Positions 7,705-15,352 of a stretch of DNA of 55,527 bases are shown here, piece by piece; position 1 is the stretch's first letter, and every line of letters starts with the position of its first letter. A program made the translations under genes and the position numbers. Location of the stretch: positions 1-55,527 of the forward strand of contig CAMVAI010000009.1 of the NCBI GenBank assembly GCA_947165435.1. The letters are read 5' to 3'. Under the pieces are notes generated by a model, which was not told the DNA's origin, made no database searches, and worked only from the letters and a program-made list of their open reading frames with translations. The DNA comes from an uncultured Prevotella sp. (lineage in GTDB: Bacteria; Bacteroidota; Bacteroidia; Bacteroidales; Bacteroidaceae).

Positions 7705-8764
7705 GATTGACTATCTCTATCTGCTGGCGCACGCTCTCTTCGTGGATGCTCTCGAAGACCTTGGCGACGAAGTCGGGCGACATGCCCGTGAGCGAGCCTT
7801 GCACGCCGCGCTTCTCCAGAATCTCGTTGTAGCGCGAGGTCTGCAGCACGGTCATGTTGTGCTCCTTCTTATACTTGCCAATCTCGCGGCACACCTCCAT
7901 ACGCTTGGCCAGCAGTTCCATGAGCTGGTTGTCGAGGGCGTCTATCTGCTTGCGCAGCTGCTGGATGCTCTCGGTGGTGACGTGCTCGTCGCGGATGATG
8001 AGCAGCGAGAGGATGTAGTCGAGCACATCGGGCGTGACCTGCTGCTTGGCATCGCTCCACGCCTTGTCGGGGTCGCAGTGGCTCTCGACGATCAGCCCGT
8101 CGAACCCCAAGTCCATGGCCTGCTGGCACAGCGGGGCTATCAGTTCGCGGCGGCCTCCGATGTGCGACGGGTCGCAGATGATGGGCAACTCGGGGATGCG
8201 GCGGTGCAGCTCGATGGCTATCTGCCACATGGGGGCGTTGCGGTAGATTTTCTGCTCGAAGCTGGAGAAGCCGCGATGGATGGCTCCCAGACGGCGGATG
8301 CCTGCCTGGTTGAGACGCTGTAGGGCACCTATCCACAGTTCGAGGTCGGGATTGACGGGGTTCTTCACAAACACCGGCACATCGACACCCCGCAGGGCAT
8401 CGGCCAGGGCCTGCATGGCGAAGGGGTTGGCGGTGGTGCGGGCCCCTATCCACAGGATGTCCATACCATACTTCAGGGCCAGCTCGACATGCTCGGGGGT
8501 GGCCACCTCGGTGGAGATGAGCATGTGGGTCTCTTCCTTCACCTGCTGCATCCAGGGCAGGGCTTTCTCGCCGTTGCCCTCGAAGCCGCCGGGCTTCGTG
8601 CGGGGCTTCCATACTCCGGCACGGAAGTTGTGGCAGCCCTTCATGGCCAGCTGGCGGGCGGTGGTCATCACTTGCTCCTCGGTCTCGGCACTGCAGGGGC
8701 CTGCAATGACGAAGGGGCGTTCGTTGTCACTCGGTAAATTCAATGGTTGTAAGTCTAATTCCAT
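7700..8764 (-). CDS. Bifunctional DAHP synthase / chorismate mutase
   Basis: A 354-aa fusion. Residues 1 to about 255 are a type I DAHP synthase of the KDO8PS-like subgroup (FVIAGPCSAETEEQV, FRAGVWKPRTKPGGFEG, ICDPSHIGGRRELI). This domain condenses PEP and erythrose-4-phosphate. Residues about 265-345 form an AroQ-type chorismate mutase (IQQLRKQIDALDNQLMELLAKR). The first and the branch-point steps of Phe/Tyr synthesis are therefore joined in one chain, as is common in Bacteroidota. It starts 4 nt after the aminotransferase stop. The operon is likely under the Phe/Tyr attenuator at 10857-11063. Confidence 0.94.
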   Translation of the reverse strand: MELDLQPLNLPSDNERPFVIAGPCSAETEEQVMTTARQLAMKGCHNFRAGVWKPRTKPGGFEGNGEKALPWMQQVKEETHMLISTEVATPEHVELALKYGMDILWIGARTTANPFAMQALADALRGVDVPVFVKNPVNPDLELWIGALQRLNQAGIRRLGAIHRGFSSFEQKIYRNAPMWQIAIELHRRIPELPIICDPSHIGGRRELIAPLCQQAMDLGFDGLIVESHCDPDKAWSDAKQQVTPDVLDYILSLLIIRDEHVTTESIQQLRKQIDALDNQLMELLAKRMEVCREIGKYKKEHNMTVLQTSRYNEILEKRGVQGSLTGMSPDFVAKVFESIHEESVRQQIEIVNQ

Positions 8765-8768
8765 AAAG

Positions 8769-9962
8769 CTATATTGCGTTTTTAATTCTTTCTAAAGCCT
8801 CTTGCATCTTTTCTTCCTTGGCGCACAGCGAGATGCGGATGTAACGATTGCCGTTCGAGCCGAAGATGAAGCCGGGAGTGATGAACACACGGGCCTCGTG
8901 GAGCACACGCTCCGTGAGTTGCTCGACGCTGGCAATGCTGTCGGGGATGCGCCCCCAGAGAAACATGCCCACCTGCTGCGGGTCGTAGCTACAGCCCAGC
9001 GCGCGCATGATCTGCTCGGCATAACGGCGGCGGGCCTGATAGCGCTCGATGTTGGCCACGCGGTGCCACTCGTCGCTATTGTCGTAAGCCTCGGCGGCTG
9101 CCAGCTGGATGGCCCGGAAGGTGCCGCTCTCGATGTTCGACTGCACCTTCAGAATCCACTGTATGAAATCGGCATTCGATGCACACAGGCCTACGCGCCA
9201 GCCCGGCATGTTGTGGCTCTTCGACATCGAGTTGAACTCAATGCAGCAGTCTTTGGCTCCCGGCACCTGGAGGATGCTGAGGGGCTCGTGGTTGAGGATG
9301 AACGAGTAGGGATTGTCGTTGACCACTACCAGACGGTGCTCGCGGGCAAAGCGTACCAGCCGCTCGTAGGTCGCACGATGGGCACGCCCGCCGGTGGGCA
9401 TGTTGGGATAGTTGGTCCAGAGCAGCTTGATGCTTGACGCCTGACGCTGGTCATGCATGATTTCCTCCAGCTGGTCGAAGTCGGGCTGCCAGCCGTTGTC
9501 CTCGCGCAAGTCGTAGTTGACGATGTTGGCACCGAGAATCCGCGAGAGCGACGTGTAGGTGGGGTAGCCGGGATTGGGCACCAGCACCGAGTCGCCGGGG
9601 TTGACGAAGGCCAGCGTGACATGCAGGATGCCTTCTTTCGAACCGATGAGCGGCAGCAGTTCCGAGCGGGCATCGAGTTCCACACCGTACCACCGCCGGT
9701 AGAAGCGCGCCATCGCCTCGCGCAGCTCGGGCGTGCCCTGCGTGGGCTGGTATCCGTGGGCCGTAGGGTCGTGGGCCACCTCGCAGAGCTTCTCTATCGT
9801 CTGCTCCGAGGGCGGCATGTCAGGACTGCCTATGGCCAGGCTGATGATGTCCTTGCCCTCGGCGTTGAGCCGGGCCACCTCCTTCAGCTTGCGGCTGAAG
9901 TAGTATTCCTGCACGAAGCTCAGTCGCTCGGCAGGTTGAATGCTACATGGTTTGTTTTCCAT
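8769..9962 (-). CDS. Class I/II PLP aminotransferase (aromatic amino acid branch)
   Basis: A 397-aa fold-type I aminotransferase. The PLP lysine lies in SMSKSHNMPGWRVG, with NYPNMPTGG as the cofactor-binding Asn segment and a C-terminal RISLCAKEE arginine for the substrate carboxylate. It resembles LL-DAP or aspartate aminotransferase relatives. Placement between pheA and DAHPS/CM suggests that it transaminates phenylpyruvate and 4-hydroxyphenylpyruvate; this is inferred from context. The start overlaps the pheA stop by 20 nt, implying coupling. Confidence 0.9.
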   Translation of the reverse strand: MENKPCSIQPAERLSFVQEYYFSRKLKEVARLNAEGKDIISLAIGSPDMPPSEQTIEKLCEVAHDPTAHGYQPTQGTPELREAMARFYRRWYGVELDARSELLPLIGSKEGILHVTLAFVNPGDSVLVPNPGYPTYTSLSRILGANIVNYDLREDNGWQPDFDQLEEIMHDQRQASSIKLLWTNYPNMPTGGRAHRATYERLVRFAREHRLVVVNDNPYSFILNHEPLSILQVPGAKDCCIEFNSMSKSHNMPGWRVGLCASNADFIQWILKVQSNIESGTFRAIQLAAAEAYDNSDEWHRVANIERYQARRRYAEQIMRALGCSYDPQQVGMFLWGRIPDSIASVEQLTERVLHEARVFITPGFIFGSNGNRYIRISLCAKEEKMQEALERIKNAI

Positions 9963-10785
9963 CTCTGTATTCTCCTAATATTTTAAAGTCTTTGGTCAGT
10001 GGGATAATCGCATCTATCGACTGGCGGTATCGCGTCAGGTCGTCGAACATCAAATCGACGTAGAACAGGTATTCCCACTCATGGCCGATAATGGGCAGCG
10101 ACTGTATCTTGGTCAGGTTGATGTGGTAGAACGACAGGATGGCCAGCACGTGGGCCAGCGAGCCCTGCTCGTGGGGCAGCGAGAAGACGATGCTCGACTT
10201 GTTGGTCGCCGTCAGCGGGCGAAGCAGGTCGGCCTTGTGGGGATGGGACACCACCAGGAAGCGCGTGAAGTTGTGCTTGTTGTCCTCGATATGGTCTTCG
10301 AGCACCTTCAGGCCGTAGAGCTGTGCCGCATCGGCATGACAGATGGCGGCCCACCCCTTGTGGTGCCCTTCGGCTATCATCTTCGCCGAGCCTGCCGTGT
10401 CGTCGCCTTCGACATGCTTGATTTGCGGATGCTGCCCAAGAAAATGGCGGCACTGCATCAGGGCCACGGGGTGAGAGTGTATCTCGGTGATGGTGTCCCA
10501 GTCGTCGTCGGGCAGGCAGCAGATGCAGTGGGTGATGTGCAGCTTATGCTCGCCGACGATGGTAGTGCCCGAGTCGCGCAGCAGCTCGTAGTTGTGCAGC
10601 AGGCTGCCGGCAATGGTGTTCTCGATGGCCAGCATGCCGATGCTGGTGGGGTCTTGGCGGATGGTGTCGAACACCTGCTCGAAGGTCGCACAGCACGTCA
10701 GCTGTATCTGCTCGCCCTCGAAATAGAGGTGGGCGGCTATGTCGTGAAACGACCCTGTCAATCCTTGTATGGCTATTCTCTTCAT
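9943..10785 (-). CDS. pheA: Prephenate dehydratase
   Basis: A 280-aa enzyme converting prephenate to phenylpyruvate. Residues 1 to about 180 are the PDT domain (GLTGSFHDIAAHLYF at the start, MLAIENTIAGSLLHNY, FTRFLVVS). An ACT domain follows from about residue 190. In the position where Phe-regulated enzymes carry the ESRP effector motif, this one reads IQSLPI. First structural gene of the aromatic operon, 71 nt downstream of the attenuator hairpin. Confidence 0.93.
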   Translation of the reverse strand: MKRIAIQGLTGSFHDIAAHLYFEGEQIQLTCCATFEQVFDTIRQDPTSIGMLAIENTIAGSLLHNYELLRDSGTTIVGEHKLHITHCICCLPDDDWDTITEIHSHPVALMQCRHFLGQHPQIKHVEGDDTAGSAKMIAEGHHKGWAAICHADAAQLYGLKVLEDHIEDNKHNFTRFLVVSHPHKADLLRPLTATNKSSIVFSLPHEQGSLAHVLAILSFYHINLTKIQSLPIIGHEWEYLFYVDLMFDDLTRYRQSIDAIIPLTKDFKILGEYRDGKQTM

Positions 10786-10856
10786 TGTGATCTATAATGA
10801 TGTTGTTGTTTGCTGTCTCTGTTGTCGTCCTTTTTTTTAAGAATGTCGTCGTTCAG

Positions 10857-10893
10857 AAAAAAGCTCCGCTGTCACTGTTGTGTGAAGCGGAGC
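10857..10893 (-). terminator. Attenuator terminator of the Phe/Tyr operon
   Basis: On the minus strand, gctccgct (10893-10886) pairs with agcggagc (10870-10863), followed by six T. The 5' arm region (10881-10891) is exactly complementary over 11 nt to 10940-10950, inside the leader peptide, giving a mutually exclusive antiterminator. Confidence 0.85.
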
Positions 10894-10926
10894 CTTGTTG
10901 TTTTCTTCTTTTATTGTCGTTATTTT

Positions 10927-11004
10927 TTACATACGGCCTTCCGCTTCACAGTTTGCTGCAAAGTAAAAATAATAGCCGTAAAAGTAAGCGTTCAACATGT
11001 TCAT
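10927..11004 (-). CDS. Phe/Tyr attenuator leader peptide (25 aa)
   Basis: A 25-codon ORF beginning MNMLNA and containing YFYGYYFYF: five Tyr and three Phe in nine codons, followed by AANCEAEGRM and TAA. Tyr and Phe are the end products of the operon downstream. The control codons lie just upstream of segment 1 (10940-10950), which pairs with the terminator's 5' arm. When charged Tyr- or Phe-tRNA is scarce, a ribosome stalled on these codons would leave segment 1 free, allowing the antiterminator to form and the operon to be transcribed. Ample supply would let ribosomes cover segment 1, and the terminator would form. The mechanism is inferred from sequence. Confidence 0.88.
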   Translation of the reverse strand: MNMLNAYFYGYYFYFAANCEAEGRM

Positions 11005-11031
11005 TGTCTCGTTGTTTTTGTTAATCGCTTG

Positions 11032-11063
11032 CAAAAGTATCACTTTTTCCTGAATACAGCAAA
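11032..11063 (-). promoter_or_regulatory. Promoter of the Phe/Tyr operon
   Basis: TTTG (11060-11063), 20 nt, TACTTTTG (11032-11039) on the minus strand, matching the Bacteroidota consensus exactly. The predicted start lies about 20 nt before the leader peptide ATG. Confidence 0.8.
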
Positions 11064-11189
11064 CAAATCGTAAGAAATTTTTCAGAAAACATGAAAAAAG
11101 TTTAATTTGGCGCAGAAAGTCAATCGTTAAATATTATTAACGAAAGGAGAAAGTTGCTGCAGGAAAGTAGGAATTAGCGGAAAAATGAG

Positions 11190-11197
11190 TACCTTTG
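11190..11197 (+). promoter_or_regulatory. -7 element of the rplU-rpmA promoter
   Basis: TACCTTTG matches TAnnTTTG. No clear -33 TTG at the usual spacing. It gives a leader of about 85 nt before rplU. Confidence 0.6.
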
Positions 11198-11210
11198 CGC
11201 CCGATTTAGT

Positions 11211-11257
11211 CCGTGGTGGCTCAAGCAAGCTGTTGCACGACGCAACACGCCACGCGG
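11211..11257 (+). promoter_or_regulatory. Structured 5' leader of rplU
   Basis: Nested helices can form: gtggc (11216-11220) with gccac (11249-11253), and inside it gttgc (11232-11236) with gcaac (11242-11246); ccg and cgg extend the outer stem. It may be a ribosomal-protein autoregulatory leader, but I recognise no named family. Confidence 0.35.
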
Positions 11258-11287
11258 AAAAACCCGTTAAACAATTAAAAAACAACA

Positions 11288-11605
11288 ATGTACGCAATTG
11301 TAGAAATCAACGGTCAGCAGTTCAAGGCAGAGCAGGGTAAGAAGCTCTTCGTGAACCACATGAAGGATGTGGAAGCCGGTAAAACTGTTGAATTCGACAA
11401 GGTACTGCTTGTCGACAATGAAGGTTCAGTACAGGTAGGTGCACCTACCGTAAGTGGCGCAAAAGTAGTATGTGAGGTGGTTAATCCACTGGTAAAGGGT
11501 GAGAAGGTCATCGTGTTCAAGATGAAGCGTCGCAAGGACTCTCGCAAGCGCAACGGTCACCGTCAGCAGTACACCCAGGTAGAAGTTAAATCAGTAATCG
11601 CTTAA
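11288..11605 (+). CDS. rplU: 50S ribosomal protein L21
   Basis: A 105-aa protein starting [19 protein letters not shown], the classic L21 N-terminus, with [17 protein letters not shown] and the family-ending [12 protein letters not shown]. It binds 23S rRNA in the large subunit. The gene uses a small set of favoured codons, as expected for high expression. It is followed after 20 nt by rpmA, the usual pairing. The upstream leader can fold and may mediate autoregulation. Confidence 0.98.
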   Translation: MYAIVEINGQQFKAEQGKKLFVNHMKDVEAGKTVEFDKVLLVDNEGSVQVGAPTVSGAKVVCEVVNPLVKGEKVIVFKMKRRKDSRKRNGHRQQYTQVEVKSVIA

Positions 11606-11625
11606 AACGCAAGGAGGAACACATT

Positions 11626-11889
11626 ATGGCACATAAAAAAGGTGTAGGTAGTTCTAAGAACGGACGCGAGAGCGCAGCTCAGCGACTTGGCGTCAAGATT
11701 TTCGGCGGTCAGAAGGTTGTAGCAGGCAACATCATCGTTCGTCAGCGTGGCTCTAAGCACAACGCCGGCAGCAATGTTGCTATGGGTAAGGACGACACGC
11801 TCTATGCGCTCTGCGACGGAACGGTACAGTTCCATAAGGGCAGGCACGACAAGAGCTATGTTTCAGTAATCCCTGAAGCCGAGGCCTAA
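11626..11889 (+). CDS. rpmA: 50S ribosomal protein L27
   Basis: An 87-aa protein beginning [19 protein letters not shown]. The L27 signature [18 protein letters not shown] is visible. Its N-terminal tail reaches the peptidyl transferase centre, and no Firmicutes-type N-terminal extension is present. An AGGAGG-like string (aaggaggaac) precedes the start, unusual among genes here, most of which lack a Shine-Dalgarno. Cotranscribed with rplU and ended by a terminator about 40 nt downstream. Confidence 0.98.
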   Translation: MAHKKGVGSSKNGRESAAQRLGVKIFGGQKVVAGNIIVRQRGSKHNAGSNVAMGKDDTLYALCDGTVQFHKGRHDKSYVSVIPEAEA

Positions 11890-11927
11890 GAGAAAAGAAA
11901 CAACATAATTTATTCCAAACAAACTGA

Positions 11928-11967
11928 ATAGGAGGAGAACGCCAGCGTTTTCCTCCTATCTCATTCT
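11928..11967 (+). terminator. Terminator of rplU-rpmA
   Basis: ataggagga (11928-11936) pairs with tcctcctat (11951-11959), extended inward by aacgc/gcgtt, and is followed by a T-rich stretch. Confidence 0.75.
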
Positions 11968-12057
11968 ATTTCTTTAACAAGTTAGCTTGGGGGGCAAAAA
12001 AGTAATAAATTAGAAAATAATTGTGAATGATGGGCGATGAACTATGATTTTTTTTTG

Positions 12058-12065
12058 TACCTTTG
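12058..12065 (+). promoter_or_regulatory. -7 element upstream of the TonB gene
   Basis: TACCTTTG, preceded by a run of T, lies 41 nt before the ATG at 12107. No -33 TTG at standard spacing is seen. Confidence 0.55.
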
Positions 12066-12106
12066 CACCCATCATTCACGATACGATACGTATTTTATAG
12101 TCAGCG

Positions 12107-12814
12107 ATGGAGCAAAAGAAGACACAACAGGCCGATATGGAACAACGGCGCACCACGGGCTTTCTGCTCGGGCTGGTGCTGGTGTTAGCGGTGTTCTATG
12201 TCGCTATGGAGTGGAACTCGGCGAGTGGTACAGACGACGGGGCAGCCATCGAACTGGACGAACTGATGCACGAGAGCGAACTGGTGCCAATGACAAACAT
12301 GGAGACGACCACCTGCGTGGAGGTTCAGCGGCAGGTGGCCGATGCGGAACAGCTGCGGGTGGTGGACGACGAGGTGGAGCAGGTGCCTGACGAAGAGATA
12401 ACCGGCGAGGGCGACAGCGACGAGGCCCTGCTGGAGCAGATGCAGCAAGACGACGATGACAGCAAGGCCCTGGCGGCCTTGGATGTCGATCCGGACAATC
12501 CGCTGAACTTCCATGTCGTAGAGGAACTGCCGCAGTTTCCAGGCGGTGCCGTGGAACTGATGAAGTGGCTCACAAAGAACCTGAACTATCCGCCCACGGC
12601 TCGTCAGCGCAAGGTGCAGGGGCGGCTGCTGGCCGTGTTCTATGTTGAGAAAGACGGGTCGGTGACGGGCATCAGCATCACCAAGCCGCTGTCGCCAGAG
12701 TGTGACCGCGAGGCGTTGCGCGTGCTGCGTATGATGCCGACATGGCAGCCGGGCATACAGCACGACAAGCCCTGTCGAACGAAGGTGTGCATACCCATCG
12801 TCTTCAAGCTCTAA
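12107..12814 (+). CDS. Energy transducer TonB family protein
   Basis: A 235-aa inner-membrane protein. It has a short cytoplasmic tail, one membrane anchor at about residues 17-35 (FLLGLVLVLAVFYVAMEW), an acidic linker instead of the usual Pro-rich one (EVEQVPDEEITGEGDSDE), and a C-terminal TonB domain from about residue 150 (PQFPGGAVELMKWL through TWQPGIQ to IPIVFKL). Such proteins couple the proton-motive force through ExbBD to outer-membrane transporters. No exbB or exbD is adjacent, so it probably works with a complex encoded elsewhere. The acidic linker is the unusual feature. Confidence 0.88.
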   Translation: MEQKKTQQADMEQRRTTGFLLGLVLVLAVFYVAMEWNSASGTDDGAAIELDELMHESELVPMTNMETTTCVEVQRQVADAEQLRVVDDEVEQVPDEEITGEGDSDEALLEQMQQDDDDSKALAALDVDPDNPLNFHVVEELPQFPGGAVELMKWLTKNLNYPPTARQRKVQGRLLAVFYVEKDGSVTGISITKPLSPECDREALRVLRMMPTWQPGIQHDKPCRTKVCIPIVFKL

Positions 12815-12851
12815 CCCCCCTTTTATGGAACGCTTAAAATACTAAATACTC

Positions 12852-13835
12852 ATGCAAGATATGAATACATCAAAGCAAATTCTGCAGATGGTCAATGAAG
12901 CCTTGGCCGATCTGCCTTACAACCGGAAACCTAAGTCGCTCTACGAACCGGTGGAATATGTGCTGTCGCTCGGCGGCAAGCGAATACGCCCGGTGTTGAT
13001 GCTCATGGGCTACAACCTATGGCGCGAACAGCCGGCAGACATCCTGATGCCCGCCATGGGCATAGAGACCTATCATAACTACACGCTGTTGCACGACGAC
13101 CTGATGGACCATGCCGACATGCGGAGAGGACACGAGACGGTACACCGACGGTGGGATGCCAACAAGGCCATACTTTCGGGCGACAGCATGCTGGTGCTGG
13201 CCTATCAGCGCATGCAGCAGGTAGCCGCCGACAAGCTGCCTGCCGTGCTCGAACTGTTTACCGAGACGGCGTTGGAGATAGGCGAAGGACAGGAGTACGA
13301 CATGGCCTTCGAATCGCGCAGCGACGTGACGGAGGATGAGTATATCGAGATGATACGCCTGAAGACCAGCGTGCTGCTGGCTTGTGCCCTGAAGATTGGG
13401 GCCTTGCTGGCCGATGCCCCGCAGGCCGATGCCGACCGGCTGTACCGCTTGGGCGAACAGGTAGGACTGGCCTTCCAGTTGCAGGACGACTTGCTCGATG
13501 TCTATGGCGACCCCGCCGTCTTCGGCAAGGCGATCGGCGGCGACATCACATCGAACAAGAAGACATACATGCTCATTAATGCAGTGAACAGGGCTAATGC
13601 AGCACAGCGTTCAGAGCTGATGACGTGGATCGAAGCCACCAACTTCGACCGCCAGGAAAAGGTAGCTGCCGTCACCCGCCTCTACGACGAGATAGGCATC
13701 CGACAGCTCTGCGAGCAGAAAATCAACTACTACTTCGACCTGGCCAGCAAGACGCTCGACGAGGTGGACGTGGCCGACGAGCGCAAGCAGTATCTCCGCT
13801 CCTATATGCTCGAACTGCTGCATAGGAATAAATGA
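12852..13835 (+). CDS. Polyprenyl (trans-isoprenyl) diphosphate synthase
   Basis: A 327-aa all-helical synthase extending allylic diphosphates with IPP. Both Asp-rich motifs are present: LLHDDLMDHADMRRG (first) and QLQDDLLDVYGD (second), together with GGKRIRP near the N-terminus. Length and family fit geranylgeranyl/farnesyl or longer-chain synthases; product length cannot be read off with confidence. The last 33 nt of the gene and spacer are duplicated just downstream. Likely in an operon with tatD. Confidence 0.92.
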   Translation: MQDMNTSKQILQMVNEALADLPYNRKPKSLYEPVEYVLSLGGKRIRPVLMLMGYNLWREQPADILMPAMGIETYHNYTLLHDDLMDHADMRRGHETVHRRWDANKAILSGDSMLVLAYQRMQQVAADKLPAVLELFTETALEIGEGQEYDMAFESRSDVTEDEYIEMIRLKTSVLLACALKIGALLADAPQADADRLYRLGEQVGLAFQLQDDLLDVYGDPAVFGKAIGGDITSNKKTYMLINAVNRANAAQRSELMTWIEATNFDRQEKVAAVTRLYDEIGIRQLCEQKINYYFDLASKTLDEVDVADERKQYLRSYMLELLHRNK

Positions 13836-13883
13836 CGTTTAATGTTTGAAGCTCGAACTGCTGCATAGGAATAAATGACGTTT
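13808..13883 (+). repeat. Duplicated 3' end of the polyprenyl synthase gene
   Basis: A 33-nt segment (13808-13840) containing the last codons and the TGA stop recurs exactly at 13851-13883. It is embedded in gacgttt/gtttgaag steps that continue to 13903. Confidence 0.92.
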
Positions 13884-13904
13884 GGTGTTTGAAGTTTGAC
13901 GTTT

Positions 13905-14744
13905 ATGATTAGTTTTATCGATACCCATTGCCATTTGGATGGCGACGAGTTTGCTGCCGACCGCGACGAGGTGGTGCAGCGGGCCCGTGAGTCTGGATGC
14001 ACACGTATCTTCCTGCCCGCCATCGACATCAAGTCGTGCCACGCCGTACTTGCCACCGCCAGTCAGTACCCCGGCTACTGTTTTCCGATGCTCGGCTTGC
14101 ACCCCGAAGAGGTACGCAGCGACTGGCGCAAGCAGCTTGACGACATCAAGGAAATCATAAACAGCTATCGTCAATCATCAGACGCCAATCGTCAATCATC
14201 AGACGGCAAACATCAGACATCAGACGTTAATCTTCTGGCCATCGGAGAGATAGGTCTTGACTTCTATTGGAGCCGTGAGTTTGAACAGGAACAGCTCGAA
14301 GCCTTCGAAGAGCAGGTGCGGTGGTCGGTAGCCATGCGCCTACCGCTGATGATACACTGCCGTAAGGCGCAGAACGAGCTGGTGGCGATTCTCAAGCGGT
14401 ATGCCGACCAGCTGCCGGGCGGCGTGTTCCATTGCTTTACGGGCAACGAGCAGGAGGCGCGGCAGCTCTTGGAATTTCCGCGTTTCGTGTTAGGCATCGG
14501 TGGCGTATCGACGTTCAAGAAGAGTCATCTGCCCGAGGTGCTGCCAGCCGCCGTGCCCCTCGACCGTATCGTGTTGGAAACCGACGCACCCTACATGGCT
14601 CCGGTCCCCCTGCGCGGACAGCGCAACGAACCCGCCTTCATCCGTCATGTCATTGCTCGACTGGCCGAAGCCTATGGAGTGGCCGAGCATGTTATTTGCC
14701 AGCAGACGAATGCCAATGTGGCGCGCATATTCCACCTCGAATGA
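13905..14744 (+). CDS. tatD: TatD family metal-dependent hydrolase with in-frame repeat insertion
   Basis: A 279-aa TIM-barrel deoxyribonuclease-type hydrolase. Metal ligands: His8 and His10 (DTHCHLD), Glu in AIGEIGLDFYW, His in MIHCRKA and VFHCFTGN, Asp in ETDAPYMAP. The ATG at 13905 is preferred to an in-frame TTG 9 nt earlier because FIDTHCH begins immediately. Residues about 88-108 are three 21-nt direct repeats (14167-14229) encoding RQSSDAN/RQSSDGK/HQTSDVN. They sit where other TatD proteins have only a short loop before AIGE(I/V)GLD. The insertion keeps frame and all catalytic residues, so activity is probably retained. Confidence 0.9.
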   Translation: MISFIDTHCHLDGDEFAADRDEVVQRARESGCTRIFLPAIDIKSCHAVLATASQYPGYCFPMLGLHPEEVRSDWRKQLDDIKEIINSYRQSSDANRQSSDGKHQTSDVNLLAIGEIGLDFYWSREFEQEQLEAFEEQVRWSVAMRLPLMIHCRKAQNELVAILKRYADQLPGGVFHCFTGNEQEARQLLEFPRFVLGIGGVSTFKKSHLPEVLPAAVPLDRIVLETDAPYMAPVPLRGQRNEPAFIRHVIARLAEAYGVAEHVICQQTNANVARIFHLE

Positions 14745-14786
14745 GTAACCACGTCGCTGAGCGGCTTCATCCAAGAAATACTCGCT

Positions 14787-15062
14787 TCATCGGTTCAGAA
14801 TGTATTGTGTGCGTTCGTCCTTCAAGTCCTCTTCCGTCAGCTTGATGCAACCGCGCAACTTTTTCAACTCCGGCGAAATCTTCAGTCCCTTGAACTTCTC
14901 GCGGATAATCTCCGCATTGCTCTTAGCCTCCACGGCAGGCTCCTCCATAGACTCCGTAATATACGTCACCACAATCTGCTTTTGCTCGCGCGTCATGCCC
15001 CGCAGCAGTGCGGCGTATGGAGCCATCGGCGTCTCACTGATTCTCTGTGCTAATGTAGTCAT
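14787..15062 (-). CDS. Small hypothetical protein (91 aa)
   Basis: Starts MTTLAQRISETPMAPYAALL and ends LKDERTQYILNR. The protein is predicted to be helical and charged; a central acidic segment (SMEEPAVEAKS) is followed by KFKGLKISPELKKLRGCIKL. I recall similar hypothetical proteins in Prevotella, but no function. The start at 15062 is chosen over 15095 because 15095 falls inside a consensus promoter. Single gene, convergent with tatD. An antitoxin-like role is possible given size and charge but there is no partner toxin gene next to it. Confidence 0.7.
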   Translation of the reverse strand: MTTLAQRISETPMAPYAALLRGMTREQKQIVVTYITESMEEPAVEAKSNAEIIREKFKGLKISPELKKLRGCIKLTEEDLKDERTQYILNR

Positions 15063-15092
15063 AATCCAAACATATTTATGGGTTTTCGCATG

Positions 15093-15124
15093 CAAAATTA
15101 CGAAAATTATCCGAAAGGAACAAA
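15093..15124 (-). promoter_or_regulatory. Promoter of the 91-aa gene
   Basis: TTTG (15121-15124), 20 nt, TAATTTTG (15093-15100) on the minus strand: full Bacteroidota consensus, about 30 nt before the ATG at 15062. Confidence 0.75.
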
Positions 15125-15251
15125 ATATAAACGTAATAATGATATAATGTAAAACTTTTTCCTGACTTCGGCGGTTTTAACATTTCGTGCTATACCAATC
15201 TCCCGAAACCCTATATACAGGGCGTTTATATTCTTTTTAGACGGTGATTTC

Positions 15252-15351
15252 GGTGACGCATCGCCGAAGTCTTGACACGCGTATATATATAGGCTAACAA
15301 AAAACAACCCGCACATCCTGGCGGAAACCAGTGATCTCTCCACAAATGGAT
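15252..15351 (-). repeat. Dispersed intergenic repeat, copy 1
   Basis: Two blocks are shared with 28974-29058. The block at 15320-15351 matches 29027-29058 in 30 of 32 positions on the opposite strand; its core is ctctccacaaatggat. The block at 15252-15271 is the exact reverse complement of 28974-28993. The order of the blocks differs between the two loci. It fills the spacer up to the PAP2 stop. Confidence 0.85.
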
Positions 15352-15352
15352 G

